The notes under the pieces were generated by a model. The model did no database searches and was not told where the DNA came from. It worked only from the letters and a program-made list of their open reading frames with translations. DNA of 63,375 nucleotides from Candidatus Avidehalobacter gallistercoris (GTDB lineage Bacteria; Bacillota; Dehalobacteriia; UBA4068; UBA4997): assembly GCA_018715045.1 (NCBI GenBank), contig DVMH01000020.1, positions 1 to 63,375 on the forward strand, in the 5' to 3' direction. Below, in pieces: positions 16,738 through 25,540 of this stretch. The position numbers were made by a program, and so were the translations under genes. The first letter of the stretch is position 1. Each line of letters starts with the position of its first letter.

Positions 16738-17655
16738 ATGATTGAAACAAGACTGCTGCAATATTTTTTAACAGTTGCACAACAGTTAAATATTACAAAA
16801 GCGGCCGAAGCGCTGTATATTACCCAGCCCACATTATCCAGGCAGATGATGGAACTGGAGCAGCAGTTAGGTAAGCAGCTGTTTATCCGCGGCAAGAGAA
16901 AGCTGACACTGACCGAAGAAGGAGAATATCTGCGTGACCGTGCAAGGGAAATTCTTGAGCTGCTGGATAACACGGAAGCTTCGTTTCATACCGTGGAACA
17001 GACGCTTCGGGGGCATATCACTATCGGTTGCGGAGAGACCGTCGCCATGGATAAGATCGCAGGAATACTGGCTGAATTTCACAAACGCCACCCTGACGTG
17101 CATATTCATACCCACAGCGGCGATGCAGATATGATATTGGAACGTCTGGACAAGGGGCTGGTGGATATGGGGCTTCTTTTAGGGCCGATGCGCCAGGAAA
17201 AGTATGAATATATGAACATTCATATGAAAGACGTTTACGGATTGCTGATGCCCTCCGACTGTAAACTGGCCCGACAGGATACGGTCAACATCGATCAGTT
17301 AAAATCTCTGCCCATAATTATATCAGAGCAAACGTTCTCCGGACATCAGGATCTGGAGTGGTTTGGTGCAGATCAATCCGTCTTGAATGTTGTAGCTACA
17401 TACAATCTGATCTACAATGCCACATTTCTTGTGGAACATGACATTGGCTATGCTCTTTGTCTGGATCAACTGGTAAACACCCGTGGCAGAAACCTAACTT
17501 TTAGACCCATCACGCCGGAACTCTCGGTTGACCTGTACATTGTCACAAAAAAATATCAGACGTTTTCACCAGCAGTAAAGGAATTTCTTGCAGAATTAAG
17601 GAAAGCAACAGGCGGTAAAAAGAATGAACCAACTAGTGATCTTCAATACAAATAG
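16738..17655 (+). CDS. LysR-family transcriptional regulator
   Basis: A 305-residue LysR-type regulator. The N-terminal winged helix-turn-helix is clear (LQYFLTVAQQLNITKAAEAL, then TQPTLSRQMMELEQQLG at 30-46). The C-terminal two-lobed effector domain includes GHITIGCGETVAMDKIAG and the hinge region. It is divergent from the DUF3737-hydrolase-cyclophilin operon with a 158-bp shared region, so it probably controls that operon in response to a small ligand. It ends about 165 bp before the rubrerythrin gene and has no convincing own terminator. Confidence 0.92.
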   Translation: MIETRLLQYFLTVAQQLNITKAAEALYITQPTLSRQMMELEQQLGKQLFIRGKRKLTLTEEGEYLRDRAREILELLDNTEASFHTVEQTLRGHITIGCGETVAMDKIAGILAEFHKRHPDVHIHTHSGDADMILERLDKGLVDMGLLLGPMRQEKYEYMNIHMKDVYGLLMPSDCKLARQDTVNIDQLKSLPIIISEQTFSGHQDLEWFGADQSVLNVVATYNLIYNATFLVEHDIGYALCLDQLVNTRGRNLTFRPITPELSVDLYIVTKKYQTFSPAVKEFLAELRKATGGKKNEPTSDLQYK

Positions 17656-17773
17656 TGTTCGTCAATAATGAAAAAACTATCGTTCAATTCTTTAAATCAA
17701 ACGGTGGTTTTCTAAACACACTAAAAACCGTGCCGACGATGAAAGAACACATACAAGCGCATAAGCGCAAAAA

Positions 17774-17799
17774 AATTCCCCGGTCTAAACCGGGGAATT
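17774..17799 (-). terminator. Intrinsic terminator of the rubrerythrin gene
   Basis: AATTCCCCGG/CCGGGGAATT hairpin with a 6-nt loop. On the minus strand it is followed by seven T residues. It may also stop the convergent lysR transcript. Confidence 0.88.
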
Positions 17800-17819
17800 C
17801 TGTTGTCAGCATTTTCAGT

Positions 17820-18362
17820 CTAGTAATTTTCGCAGCGGATCTGGAAATACGCCTGCGGATGCGAACAAACCGGACAAACCTGCGGAGCAGTAGGCCCTAC
17901 GTGAATATGACCGCAGTTCAGGCAAATCCATACCGTCTCGCCCGCCCGGGCAAAAACTTCTGCCTTTTCGATGTTGGCTAAAAGCTTGCGATAACGTTCC
18001 TCATGTTCCTTTTCAATTTTGCCCACACCCTCAAAAAGCGCGGCAATATGCGCAAAACCCTCTTCTTTAGCAGTCTTGGCAAACTCGTCGTACATAGTCG
18101 TCCATTCATAGTTTTCGCCTGCCGCTGCGTCCTTCAAGTTAGTCATCGTGTCCGGCACACTGCCATCATGCAACAGCTTAAACCACAGTTTAGCGTGCTC
18201 CTTTTCATTACCCGCCGTTTCCTCGAAGATATTGGCGATCTGCACATAGCCGTCTTTCTTGGCCTGCGCCGCATAATAACGGTACTTGGTATGCGCCTGC
18301 GATTCCCCGGCAAATGCCGTCTGCAAATTCTGCTCCGTCTTGCTGCCCTTAAGTTCTGTCAT
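17820..18362 (-). CDS. Rubrerythrin
   Basis: A classical rubrerythrin that reduces peroxide in the cytoplasm with electrons from rubredoxin-type donors. An N-terminal ferritin-like diiron domain carries [16 protein letters not shown], the helix [13 protein letters not shown] and [15 protein letters not shown]-terminal rubredoxin-like domain has WICLNCGH and CPVCSHPQ (two CxxC pairs). The ATG at 18362 is preceded by GGAGG at 8 nt; the longer frame to 18389 is not used. At 180 residues it is slightly short for the family. It is a single-gene unit with its own promoter and terminator. Confidence 0.95.
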   Translation of the reverse strand: MTELKGSKTEQNLQTAFAGESQAHTKYRYYAAQAKKDGYVQIANIFEETAGNEKEHAKLWFKLLHDGSVPDTMTNLKDAAAGENYEWTTMYDEFAKTAKEEGFAHIAALFEGVGKIEKEHEERYRKLLANIEKAEVFARAGETVWICLNCGHIHVGPTAPQVCPVCSHPQAYFQIRCENY

Positions 18363-18439
18363 TGTAAAACCTCCTCCTTGTATTGACAAAGATTTAATTA
18401 ACAGAGCGTTTTTTTCAAATCACTCTCATTAACACCACA

Positions 18440-18468
18440 AGTATAGCATACTCGCTAATTTTTGGCAA
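18440..18468 (-). promoter_or_regulatory. Promoter of the rubrerythrin gene
   Basis: TTGCCA (18463-18468) and TATACT (18440-18445) are 17 bp apart on the minus strand. It overlaps the end of the HAD phosphatase gene. Confidence 0.72.
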
Positions 18469-19147
18469 TATGTAAAAGCGGGGAAAAATCGTCCAAATAC
18501 CATAATTTGGCGTTTAAGCCCGCTTTCAGCCGGTCAAGTTCAGTGTAATCGCAGGCAGCATTGCGCATACACACCGCAGGAAACCCCGCATTAAGAGCCG
18601 TGACCAGAGCCGTGCGAGAATCCTCAAACACCAGAGTGCGGCCAGGCTTAGTACCAAAGCGCCGTGCAGCCTCAAGGAAAATCTCAGGCTGATCCTTGCC
18701 CTGCCCCACCTCCGGCGTGGTCAGTACAAACTGAAAAAAGCCGCCGATATTATGAGTTTCCAGCACCGTTTCCACCTGAGGGCGATCCGTCATGGTGGCA
18801 ATACAGGCAGGAATATGTGCAGCGGCAAGCTGCTGCAAAAACTCCAGCGCATACGGCATAAGCGGAATATCCTCGGCATAATGCCTGGTCATCGTTTCAC
18901 CCAACACGGCGTATACCTGCTCTGCCGTCTCCGAAGAAGATGAATAACGCTCGGCCAAAAGCTCCGATGCCTGCCATAGATCCACCATGCCCAGCTGCAC
19001 GTCCAAATCCTCCGGCACGGGCAAATGCCGCTCTCGAAACCAATTCTCCGGCAGTATGCGCCAATAGGGCATTGAATCCACCAGAGTGCCGTCCATATCG
19101 AAAATAACCGCGTCTATCTGCCGCAAATCCGGCCAAGAGTTTACCAT
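18455..19147 (-). CDS. HAD-superfamily hydrolase (beta-phosphoglucomutase/phosphatase-like)
   Basis: A subfamily IA HAD phosphatase with an alpha-helical cap. Motif I is FDMDGTLVDS near residues 16-25, motif II IATMTDRP, motif III a lysine in GKDQPEIF, and motif IV VFEDSRTAL. The substrate is not predictable; sugar phosphates are usual. The ATG at 19153 is too close to AAGGAG (1 nt), so the next in-frame ATG at 19147, 7 nt away, is preferred. It stands alone, divergent from the ACT/UPF0210 pair. Confidence 0.88.
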   Translation of the reverse strand: MVNSWPDLRQIDAVIFDMDGTLVDSMPYWRILPENWFRERHLPVPEDLDVQLGMVDLWQASELLAERYSSSSETAEQVYAVLGETMTRHYAEDIPLMPYALEFLQQLAAAHIPACIATMTDRPQVETVLETHNIGGFFQFVLTTPEVGQGKDQPEIFLEAARRFGTKPGRTLVFEDSRTALVTALNAGFPAVCMRNAACDYTELDRLKAGLNAKLWYLDDFSPLLHIAKN

Positions 19148-19278
19148 ATCCATGCTCCTTACTACATTTTTAACCTGATTTTAACATATGACGCGCCATT
19201 TCTCAATGCCTAACTTCCCCCTTGTGCCAGGGGCTTTTTTGTGTTAAAATGAGTTATTATATATTGGGAGGCAGAACA

Positions 19279-19551
19279 ATGAGAGCAATTATCACTGTGC
19301 TGGGCAAGGATAACATGGGTATTATTTATAACGTTACCAAAATCGTTTCTTCCTACAGCGTGAACATTCTGGACATTTCGCAGACCATCATGAACAGCGA
19401 TATTTTCGCCATGGTCATGCTTGTGGATACTGCCAAAATGCAGGGCGAATTCAAGGAGCTGGCGGCAGACCTGAAAGCATATGGCAACCAGGCCGGCTAC
19501 GACATTTACGTACAGCGTGAGGACGTTTTCAACGCCATGCACACGATTTAA
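19279..19551 (+). CDS. ACT domain protein (UPF0237 family)
   Basis: A 90-residue single ACT domain: MRAIITVLGKDNMGIIYNV, then VNILDISQTIM and a second strand-helix unit. ACT domains bind small ligands, often amino acids; the ligand here is unknown. GGGAGG precedes the ATG at 19279, so the 19 extra upstream codons are disregarded. It is always paired with a UPF0210 gene, as here (13 bp apart), which suggests the two work together. Confidence 0.92.
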   Translation: MRAIITVLGKDNMGIIYNVTKIVSSYSVNILDISQTIMNSDIFAMVMLVDTAKMQGEFKELAADLKAYGNQAGYDIYVQREDVFNAMHTI

Positions 19552-19563
19552 GGAGGCCGCGTT

Positions 19564-20928
19564 ATGACTAAACTTGCACACAGCGATATTTTAGAGACTA
19601 TTCATATGGTAGACGACCAGCATCTGGACGTTCGCACCATCACTATGGGCATAACACTTCTGGACTGTGTTGGAGACGACATCAACACCGTTTGCCGCCG
19701 GGTATATGACAAAATAACCACCAAAGCGGCTAATCTGGTCAAGTGCGGCGAAGATATTGAGCTGGAATACGGTATTCCCATCGTCAACAAGCGGATTTCC
19801 GTCACCCCTATTTCCCTGCTGGCCAACCCTTTTTCCGCTGATGACTGCGTTAAACTGGCCATCACGCTGGACAAAGCGGCCACAGCCACCGGCGTCAACT
19901 TCCTCGGCGGCTTTTCGGCGCTGGTACATAAAGGCTACACCAAAGGCGACCGCGAGCTGATAGCAGCTATCCCCGAGGCGCTGGCACAGACTGAGCGCGT
20001 TTGCAGCTCTGTCAACATTGGCACTACCAAAGCAGGCATGAATATGGACGCCGTTCGTGAAATGGGGCTGATCATCAAGCAGCTGGCCGAAAAAACGGCT
20101 GACCGCGACGGCTTCGGTTGCGCAAAACTGGTCGTTTTCTGCAACGCGCCGGAGGATAACCCATTTATGGCGGGCGCTTTCCACGGCGTAGGCGAACCGG
20201 AAACAGTCATTAATGTCGGCGTATCCGGCCCCGGCGTAGTTAAATATGCGCTGGAAAAGATGAAAGGCGCAGATTTCGGCGCCGTCTCCGAAACTATCAA
20301 AAAGACTGCTTTTAAAGTGACACGTATGGGGCAGTTGGTGGCGCAGGAAGCCAGCCGGCGTCTGAACACCCAGTTTGGTATCGTCGATTTATCGCTTGCC
20401 CACACCCCCGCAGTGGGCGACAGCGTGGCCACCATTCTGGAAGAAATGGGTTTGGAATGCTGCGGCACTCATGGCACCACGGCGGCTCTTGCCTTGCTGA
20501 ATGACGCGGTGAAAAAGGGCGGCGTGATGGCCACCTCTTATGTCGGCGGGCTTTCCGGCGCATTTATTCCCGTCAGCGAGGATGCAGGCATGATTGCAGC
20601 GGCCGAAAAGGGCGTTCTGACGCTCGACAAGCTGGAAGCAATGACCTGCGTCTGCTCTGTCGGCCTGGATATGATCGTTGTGCCTGGTGATACCACCGCC
20701 GCCACTATCTCCGCTATCATTGCGGACGAAGCGGCTATCGGTATGATTAACCAGAAAACCACCGCCGTGCGGCTGATCCCTGCGCCCGGCAAGAAGGTGG
20801 GCGATATGGTGAAATTTGGCGGACTTTTGGGCAGCGGACCGGTGCAGCCGGTACACCAGGAAAGCAGCGAAGAATTTGTGGCGCGCGGCGGCAGAATTCC
20901 TGCACCTATTCATTCGCTCAGAAACTAA
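19564..20928 (+). CDS. UPF0210 family protein (DUF711, pyruvate formate-lyase-like fold)
   Basis: The 454-residue protein matches UPF0210 along its whole length: IRTITMGI-like start ([14 protein letters not shown]), [27 protein letters not shown], and a C-terminal [13 protein letters not shown]. The family structure resembles the glycyl-radical barrel, but no glycyl radical motif is visible and the biochemical role is unknown. GGAGG lies upstream of the ATG. It forms a two-gene operon with the ACT domain protein. Confidence 0.93.
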   Translation: MTKLAHSDILETIHMVDDQHLDVRTITMGITLLDCVGDDINTVCRRVYDKITTKAANLVKCGEDIELEYGIPIVNKRISVTPISLLANPFSADDCVKLAITLDKAATATGVNFLGGFSALVHKGYTKGDRELIAAIPEALAQTERVCSSVNIGTTKAGMNMDAVREMGLIIKQLAEKTADRDGFGCAKLVVFCNAPEDNPFMAGAFHGVGEPETVINVGVSGPGVVKYALEKMKGADFGAVSETIKKTAFKVTRMGQLVAQEASRRLNTQFGIVDLSLAHTPAVGDSVATILEEMGLECCGTHGTTAALALLNDAVKKGGVMATSYVGGLSGAFIPVSEDAGMIAAAEKGVLTLDKLEAMTCVCSVGLDMIVVPGDTTAATISAIIADEAAIGMINQKTTAVRLIPAPGKKVGDMVKFGGLLGSGPVQPVHQESSEEFVARGGRIPAPIHSLRN

Positions 20929-21030
20929 CCTGCCCCTATGGGCATGGATAACCTGCTTCAGTGGATATTGATTATACTCTTCACTTAGTTTTTTCATAAA
21001 ACGGAACACTTTATCAATGCTCCACCCAAA

Positions 21031-21071
21031 ACAAACAACCAGGCCAGGGCTTACCCCGGCCTGGTTGTTTG
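21031..21071. terminator. Bidirectional terminator between UPF0210 and pyrimidine-nucleoside phosphorylase
   Basis: CAAACAACCAGGCC pairs with GGCCTGGTTGTTTG around a short loop. It is placed between two convergent genes, with T-rich flanks on both strands. Confidence 0.85.
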
Positions 21072-21083
21072 CTATACAAAAAT

Positions 21084-22460
21084 TTATTGGTAATCCTGTT
21101 GCAGCTCCGTCCAAGGTATAAAGCCCTCTGTGGTAACCACGCCATAGATCAGCGGCGGCAGCTCCGGCAGAGTATCGCTAAACGTACAGGCGGACAAAAG
21201 CGCGGCAGCTGCCGCTTTCGCCTGCTCCTCACTCTCAGCGTAAATATGAGCTAATGGCTCGCCAGACGTGAGTTTATCACCGCACTGCTTATCAAACCAC
21301 ACACCAACCTGATGGTCAATTTTATCCTCCACACGAAGCCTGCCCGCACCAAGATGCTGCACAATACCTGCCACCCGCGCCGCGTCCACCGCCTGCAAAT
21401 AGCCGCCCCGCGGCGCACGAACCACAAGAACCGTCTTCGCCAATAAAAAGCCGCCCTGCTCCAGTTTTGCGGTATCGCCGCCCTGCGCCCGCAGGAAACG
21501 CAGAAATTTGGTCAGCCCACGTCCATCTTCCAGCGCCTGCGCCGCCAAGCGGAAACCCTGACGCCGTGTTTCGGCCAGCCCGGCCAGATATAGCTGCTCA
21601 CCAGTCAACGCCAGCGAGAGCAAGCGCAGATCAGGCGCACCGTAACCGCGCAACGTCTCCGCAGCCTCCCAGACTTCCAGCGCATTACCAACCGCCCGCC
21701 CCAGCGGCGCCTCCATTGAGGTTATCAGCGCGGCAATTTTGCGCCCCGCCTGCCGCCCCAGCTCCACCATCAGTTCAGCCAGCTTGACGGCATTCGCCGC
21801 ATCTGGCATAAAAGCGCCGCGGCCAAACTTCACGTCCAGTACGATAACGTCTGCGCCAGCAGCAATTTTTTTCGACATCACACTGGCCGCAATCAGCGGC
21901 AACGAATCCACCGTAGACGTTAAATCCCGGAGCGCGTAAAGCCGCTTGTCCGCAGGAGTCAGGTTGCTGCTCTGCGTTATAAGCACGAGGCGTTCCGCTT
22001 CCGCCTGATGCTGCAAATCCGCTGGTTCAAGCGTCAAGCGAAATCCCGGCACGGATTCCAACTTATCCGCCGTGCCGCCCGTTTTGCCCAGGCTGCGCCC
22101 AGACATTTTCACGATAGTCAGACCGCAGACCGCTGCCAGAGGCATTGCTATCAATGTCGTTTTATCACCCACTCCGCCAGTGGAATGTTTATCCGCCTTG
22201 CAGCCGGGAATATGGCTTAAATCCAACACATCGCCGGAACGCACAATAGCATCAGTGAGCAGGAACGTCTCATGTTCCGATAGCCCACGAAAGTAAATCG
22301 CCATTAAAAGAGCAGTGGTCTGATAATCAGGGATAGAGCCGTCCAGCACACCCCGCAGCCAAAACTCAATTTCCGCCGCGCCAAACTCACCGCCATCGCG
22401 TTTTTTGGCAATCAAATCGCACATTATAAAATCACGCTTGACAAAATCAGGCTCAGTCAT
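21084..22460 (-). CDS. pdp: Pyrimidine-nucleoside phosphorylase (thymidine phosphorylase family)
   Basis: Cleaves uridine, thymidine or deoxyuridine with phosphate to the free base and (deoxy)ribose-1-phosphate. Motifs: KHSTGGVGDKTTLI (phosphate and potassium site, around 90), then KMSGRSLGKTGGTADKLES. A C-terminal domain includes VRAPRGGYLQ. The 458-residue length includes about 12 extra N-terminal residues before the family's MCDLIAKKRDGGE, supported by GGAGG 8 nt before the ATG at 22460. It follows deoB by 3 bp, and together they feed deoxyribose-1-phosphate into deoxyribose-5-phosphate. It could equally be named deoA. Confidence 0.92.
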   Translation of the reverse strand: MTEPDFVKRDFIMCDLIAKKRDGGEFGAAEIEFWLRGVLDGSIPDYQTTALLMAIYFRGLSEHETFLLTDAIVRSGDVLDLSHIPGCKADKHSTGGVGDKTTLIAMPLAAVCGLTIVKMSGRSLGKTGGTADKLESVPGFRLTLEPADLQHQAEAERLVLITQSSNLTPADKRLYALRDLTSTVDSLPLIAASVMSKKIAAGADVIVLDVKFGRGAFMPDAANAVKLAELMVELGRQAGRKIAALITSMEAPLGRAVGNALEVWEAAETLRGYGAPDLRLLSLALTGEQLYLAGLAETRRQGFRLAAQALEDGRGLTKFLRFLRAQGGDTAKLEQGGFLLAKTVLVVRAPRGGYLQAVDAARVAGIVQHLGAGRLRVEDKIDHQVGVWFDKQCGDKLTSGEPLAHIYAESEEQAKAAAAALLSACTFSDTLPELPPLIYGVVTTEGFIPWTELQQDYQ

Positions 22461-22463
22461 ACC

Positions 22464-23648
22464 TTACGCCTCCTCTTTCACCAGCAACGGCAGCATAGAT
22501 GCGCCGGCCAGCGTCTTTGCCGCGCCAAGATAATCGGTCACAGTCGCTCCCACGTCAGCAAAGGTGGATCGAATCTGCAAATCAACCCCGGCAGCCAGAC
22601 CATATGCCAAAAGAGGCACATATTCTCTTGAGTGATCAGTGGAGGGGGTGGTGGGATCGTTACCATGGTCTGCGGTTATTATCAGCAAATCGCCGGGGCG
22701 GATTTTGACCAGCAGCTGCGGCAGGAATGCGTCAAACTCCTGCAAAGCCGCTGCATAGCCCGCCACATTATTACGGTGGCCATACAGCATATCAAAATCC
22801 ACCAGGTTCGCCCATATAAAGCCCGCCGGATGCTTGTCCAGTGCAGCCAGCAGCTTGTCCATGCCGTCGGTGTTGCCGGCTGTATGGTAGCTAAAATCAA
22901 TATTCTGGCCGGCAAAAATATCATGAATCTTGCCGATAGCCACAGTAACAACACCTGCCTGCCGCAAGCGCATGAACACATTGCCCTCCGGCGGCAGCAG
23001 AGAAAAATCACGCCGGTTGGCCGTCCGCTGAAAATATCCCGGCTCACCCACAAAAGGACGCGCGATGACCCGCCCCACGCCGTGCTTGTCCACCAGCAGA
23101 CCACGCGCTATATGACACATCTCATACAGACGCGTTAGCGGGATGACCTCCTCATGCGCCGCGATTTGGAATACGCTGTCTGCCGATGTGTAAACGATAG
23201 GATAACCTGTGCGCAGATGCTGCCCGCCCAGCTCCTGAATAATGAGCGTACCGGAGGCCGCCACGTTCCCCAACGTTTTACGGCCTATTCGCCGTTCAAA
23301 TTCCGCAATAAGTTCAGGTGGAAAGCCGTTGGGGTAAGTGGGCAAAGGGCGCGTTACCGGAGTTCCGGCCAGCTCCCAATGCCCGGCTGTGGTGTCCTTG
23401 CCGCAGGAAACTTCACGCAGCCGGCCAAACGCGGCCAAAGGATTGTCCGTCGGGGGCACTCCCTTAAGCGGCAGAATATTGCCCAGCCCCAGACGAGCCA
23501 AATTTGGCAGAGCAAAGCCCGGCGTTTCATCCGCGATATGCCCCAGTGTGTTGCTGCCAAGATCGCCGTATGCTGCCGCATCCGGCGCTTCACCCGCGCC
23601 CACGCTGTCCAGCACAATCATAATGACCCGTTTATTATCAACACTCAT
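22464..23648 (-). CDS. deoB: Phosphopentomutase
   Basis: DeoB interconverts (deoxy)ribose-1-phosphate and 5-phosphate in nucleoside salvage. The alkaline-phosphatase-fold metal ligands are visible: [14 protein letters not shown] at the N-terminus, DTTAGHWE near 90, and ADHGNDPT with [13 protein letters not shown] at the C-terminus. The start at 23648 ([15 protein letters not shown]) is preferred over the long frame to 23711, since GAGAGGAG lies 9 nt upstream and the family begins there. It is 394 residues, typical. Operon with the nucleoside phosphorylase. Confidence 0.95.
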   Translation of the reverse strand: MSVDNKRVIMIVLDSVGAGEAPDAAAYGDLGSNTLGHIADETPGFALPNLARLGLGNILPLKGVPPTDNPLAAFGRLREVSCGKDTTAGHWELAGTPVTRPLPTYPNGFPPELIAEFERRIGRKTLGNVAASGTLIIQELGGQHLRTGYPIVYTSADSVFQIAAHEEVIPLTRLYEMCHIARGLLVDKHGVGRVIARPFVGEPGYFQRTANRRDFSLLPPEGNVFMRLRQAGVVTVAIGKIHDIFAGQNIDFSYHTAGNTDGMDKLLAALDKHPAGFIWANLVDFDMLYGHRNNVAGYAAALQEFDAFLPQLLVKIRPGDLLIITADHGNDPTTPSTDHSREYVPLLAYGLAAGVDLQIRSTFADVGATVTDYLGAAKTLAGASMLPLLVKEEA

Positions 23649-23756
23649 AATTGCGCACTCCTCTCGTACCGTATTTTCAGTTTTATGGAAATATTCGAGA
23701 GTCTCCTCCAAACTCCTGCCAAGAGTAATACGACAATTATGCCCGTCTGCCTTGGT

Positions 23757-24152
23757 TTAATACGGTACGACCTCCAACTGTTCACCGAAGAAAACCGCGC
23801 GCAAATTTTGCAAAAAGCCCGCCTTTTCCGGAGCCTTCTGCTCAACAGGCTCAGACTGTTCAGCCAGTTCGGTCTGCTCTGCCGCTGTCTGCTCAGACGG
23901 TTTAGCCTGTTCGCCCTGCACGTTCTGCTCAGTCTGCCCTGCCTGCTCTACTGCCGTCTGTTTAGTATTCCCGGTTTGTTCGTCATGCTGCTCGCTGATA
24001 GCTTCGCCAGAGGCAAACAGGCTCATCGCTCCCATGCCGGAAAGCGTAAAATATATCCCTGGAACCACCACCGCCACCAGCAGCACCAACGCCGCCGCCG
24101 AAAATAGCTTCCTCAGCTTGCGTTTTGGCTTGGTTATCGTAAACATGATCAT
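23757..24152 (-). CDS. Hypothetical membrane-anchored protein with an E/Q-rich extracellular region
   Basis: The 131-residue product has a basic cytoplasmic N-terminus (TKPKRKLRKLF), one membrane segment (about 18-38) and an outside segment of imperfect EQ repeats (TEQ, SEQ, AEQ, VEQ units) of about 70 residues. It ends KAGFLQNLRAVFFGEQLEVV. I do not recognise a family. AGGAGG lies 10 nt before the ATG at 24152; starts up to 24227 are less likely. It lies between deoB and the spo0A terminator and could be the first gene of the deoB operon. Confidence 0.6.
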   Translation of the reverse strand: MIMFTITKPKRKLRKLFSAAALVLLVAVVVPGIYFTLSGMGAMSLFASGEAISEQHDEQTGNTKQTAVEQAGQTEQNVQGEQAKPSEQTAAEQTELAEQSEPVEQKAPEKAGFLQNLRAVFFGEQLEVVPY

Positions 24153-24199
24153 ATCACACACGCCTCCTTTCATGTTAAAACATATTGCCCAGCGCACAA

Positions 24200-24237
24200 A
24201 AAAATGAGTAGCTTCAAGCAAAACCACTCATTTTTCT
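24200..24237 (-). terminator. Intrinsic terminator downstream of spo0A
   Basis: On the minus strand AATGAGT and ACTCATT arms flank a 16-nt loop and are followed by a T run. Confidence 0.75.
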
Positions 24238-24302
24238 GCATGAAAAATTAAATTGGGGGAGGTAGTATATTTACAGCAAAATGCTCAGTTGATCCTGCAA
24301 GA

Positions 24303-25082
24303 TCAGATAACCTTTTCGCCAATACGCAGGCGATCAGCCACCATGGCGATAAACTCACTGTTAGTCGGTTTGCCGCGATCCATGTTGACGGTATAGCCGA
24401 AAAAGCGGTTCATCATATCCACATTGCCGCGATCCCATGCAAGTTCAATGGCATGACGGATCGCACGCTCCACCCGGCTGGCAGTGGTATCATATTTTTC
24501 CGCAATCAGCGGATAAAGCTCTTTCGTAACTGCGCCCAGCAGGTTCATCTCGTCCACCACAAGAATGATCGCATCGCGCAGATATTGATAGCCTTTAACA
24601 TGCGCAGGCACACCCATCTGCTGGATAACGCGCGTCACTTCCACGTCCAGATTACGCACAACCGGGGTATATGTCTTGACATCACGGCTGTTCTTTCCGG
24701 ATAAAGCAACAATACGGTTGGTCAGCACATTAAAATCAATCGGTTTCATCAAAAATGCTTTCGCGCCCAAAGCCATCGCTTCGTGCACCAATTCGTCCTG
24801 CCCCAAGCCGGACATCACAATGGCTTTCGGCGGCTCGCCAACCTGCTTTTCCACAAGAGCTTCCAATACACCGACCCCATCAATGCGCGGCATTACCAAA
24901 TCCAGCACCACACAGTCAGGTTTAAGCTCCAGTATTTTTTCCAGCGCCTGCTCGCCGTTATACGCAACCGCGCAGAGATCAATCTGCTCATGCCCGGCAT
25001 AAAATGTCTGAATCTGATCGCAAAGAGTCCGGTTATCATCGGCCAACAACACTTTGATTTTGTTTTTTAATTTTTCACCCAT
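24303..25082 (-). CDS. spo0A: Sporulation master response regulator Spo0A
   Basis: Spo0A is the phosphorelay-driven transcription factor that commits cells to sporulation. The receiver domain (about 8-125) has acidic residues Asp15 and Asp16, the phosphoacceptor Asp61 in [12 protein letters not shown], Ser91 and Lys113 in LMKPID. The C-terminal effector domain (about 150-259) contains the conserved recognition helix [15 protein letters not shown]. The 259-residue length is normal. AAGGAAGGG precedes the ATG. It lies downstream of spoIVB on the same strand, as in most spore formers, with a 458-bp regulatory gap that contains Spo0A-box-like sites. Confidence 0.97.
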   Translation of the reverse strand: MGEKLKNKIKVLLADDNRTLCDQIQTFYAGHEQIDLCAVAYNGEQALEKILELKPDCVVLDLVMPRIDGVGVLEALVEKQVGEPPKAIVMSGLGQDELVHEAMALGAKAFLMKPIDFNVLTNRIVALSGKNSRDVKTYTPVVRNLDVEVTRVIQQMGVPAHVKGYQYLRDAIILVVDEMNLLGAVTKELYPLIAEKYDTTASRVERAIRHAIELAWDRGNVDMMNRFFGYTVNMDRGKPTNSEFIAMVADRLRIGEKVI

Positions 25083-25540
25083 GTCAAAACCCTTCCTTTT
25101 CCCATTTTGCCCGGCTGAGAGCGCCCGCCGCCAGGCTTCTTTTAATTTTTGGCAGAATAATAAAATAATTTGAAGATTAATCTTGTAATAAAGTTTTCGA
25201 CAGGCCTTTTATCTTTCCTTTTTTGTATTCTTTTAAAAAATAGTCTTATTTCCCTTTAATTCGACTTTTTTTGACAATGCTTCGATAAATGGGCCTTATC
25301 TCGTCAGTTTTCCGCTGAAAATCCTCAATTCCGCACGACAAATTTTGCGTTTTCGGCAAAACTTATCAAATTATTATCCACAACCTGCGGCTTCAACATG
25401 GCTCGTCAACACTCGCGATCAAGCGTTTTATGCCGTCAAATTGCCCGTTTCCTCCGCAAGATCCGGCGGTTTTCCACAAGCAATTTTCGTCTAATTACGT
25501 ATTATATATGTAGGGAGGCGCAATGCCTCCCTTGACTGTA
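25083..25540 (-). promoter_or_regulatory. spo0A upstream region with Spo0A-box-like sites
   Basis: No gene is visible in these 458 bp. Relative to the Spo0A box TTTGTCRAA, the minus strand has an 8-of-9 match (ATTGTCAAA, 25270-25278), a 7-of-9 match ending TGTCGAA (25196-25204) and another 7-of-9 match starting TTTGTCG (25334-25342). Between the first two lies GGGAAAT followed after about 15 bp by AAGAAT, vaguely SigH-like. This fits autoregulated, stationary-phase control, but no promoter is assigned with confidence. Confidence 0.5.
25512..25532 (-). terminator. Hairpin downstream of spoIVB, probable terminator
   Basis: AGGGAGGC and GCCTCCCT with a 5-nt loop, directly after the spoIVB stop. 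The following minus-strand sequence (TACATATATAAT) is AT-rich rather than a pure T tract, so termination is probable but not certain. Confidence 0.55.

Noticed and set aside
19213-19240. CCCC/GGGG hairpin with a T run upstream of the ACT gene
   Set aside because: The stem is only four to five pairs, and no plus-strand gene precedes it, so it was not called a terminator.
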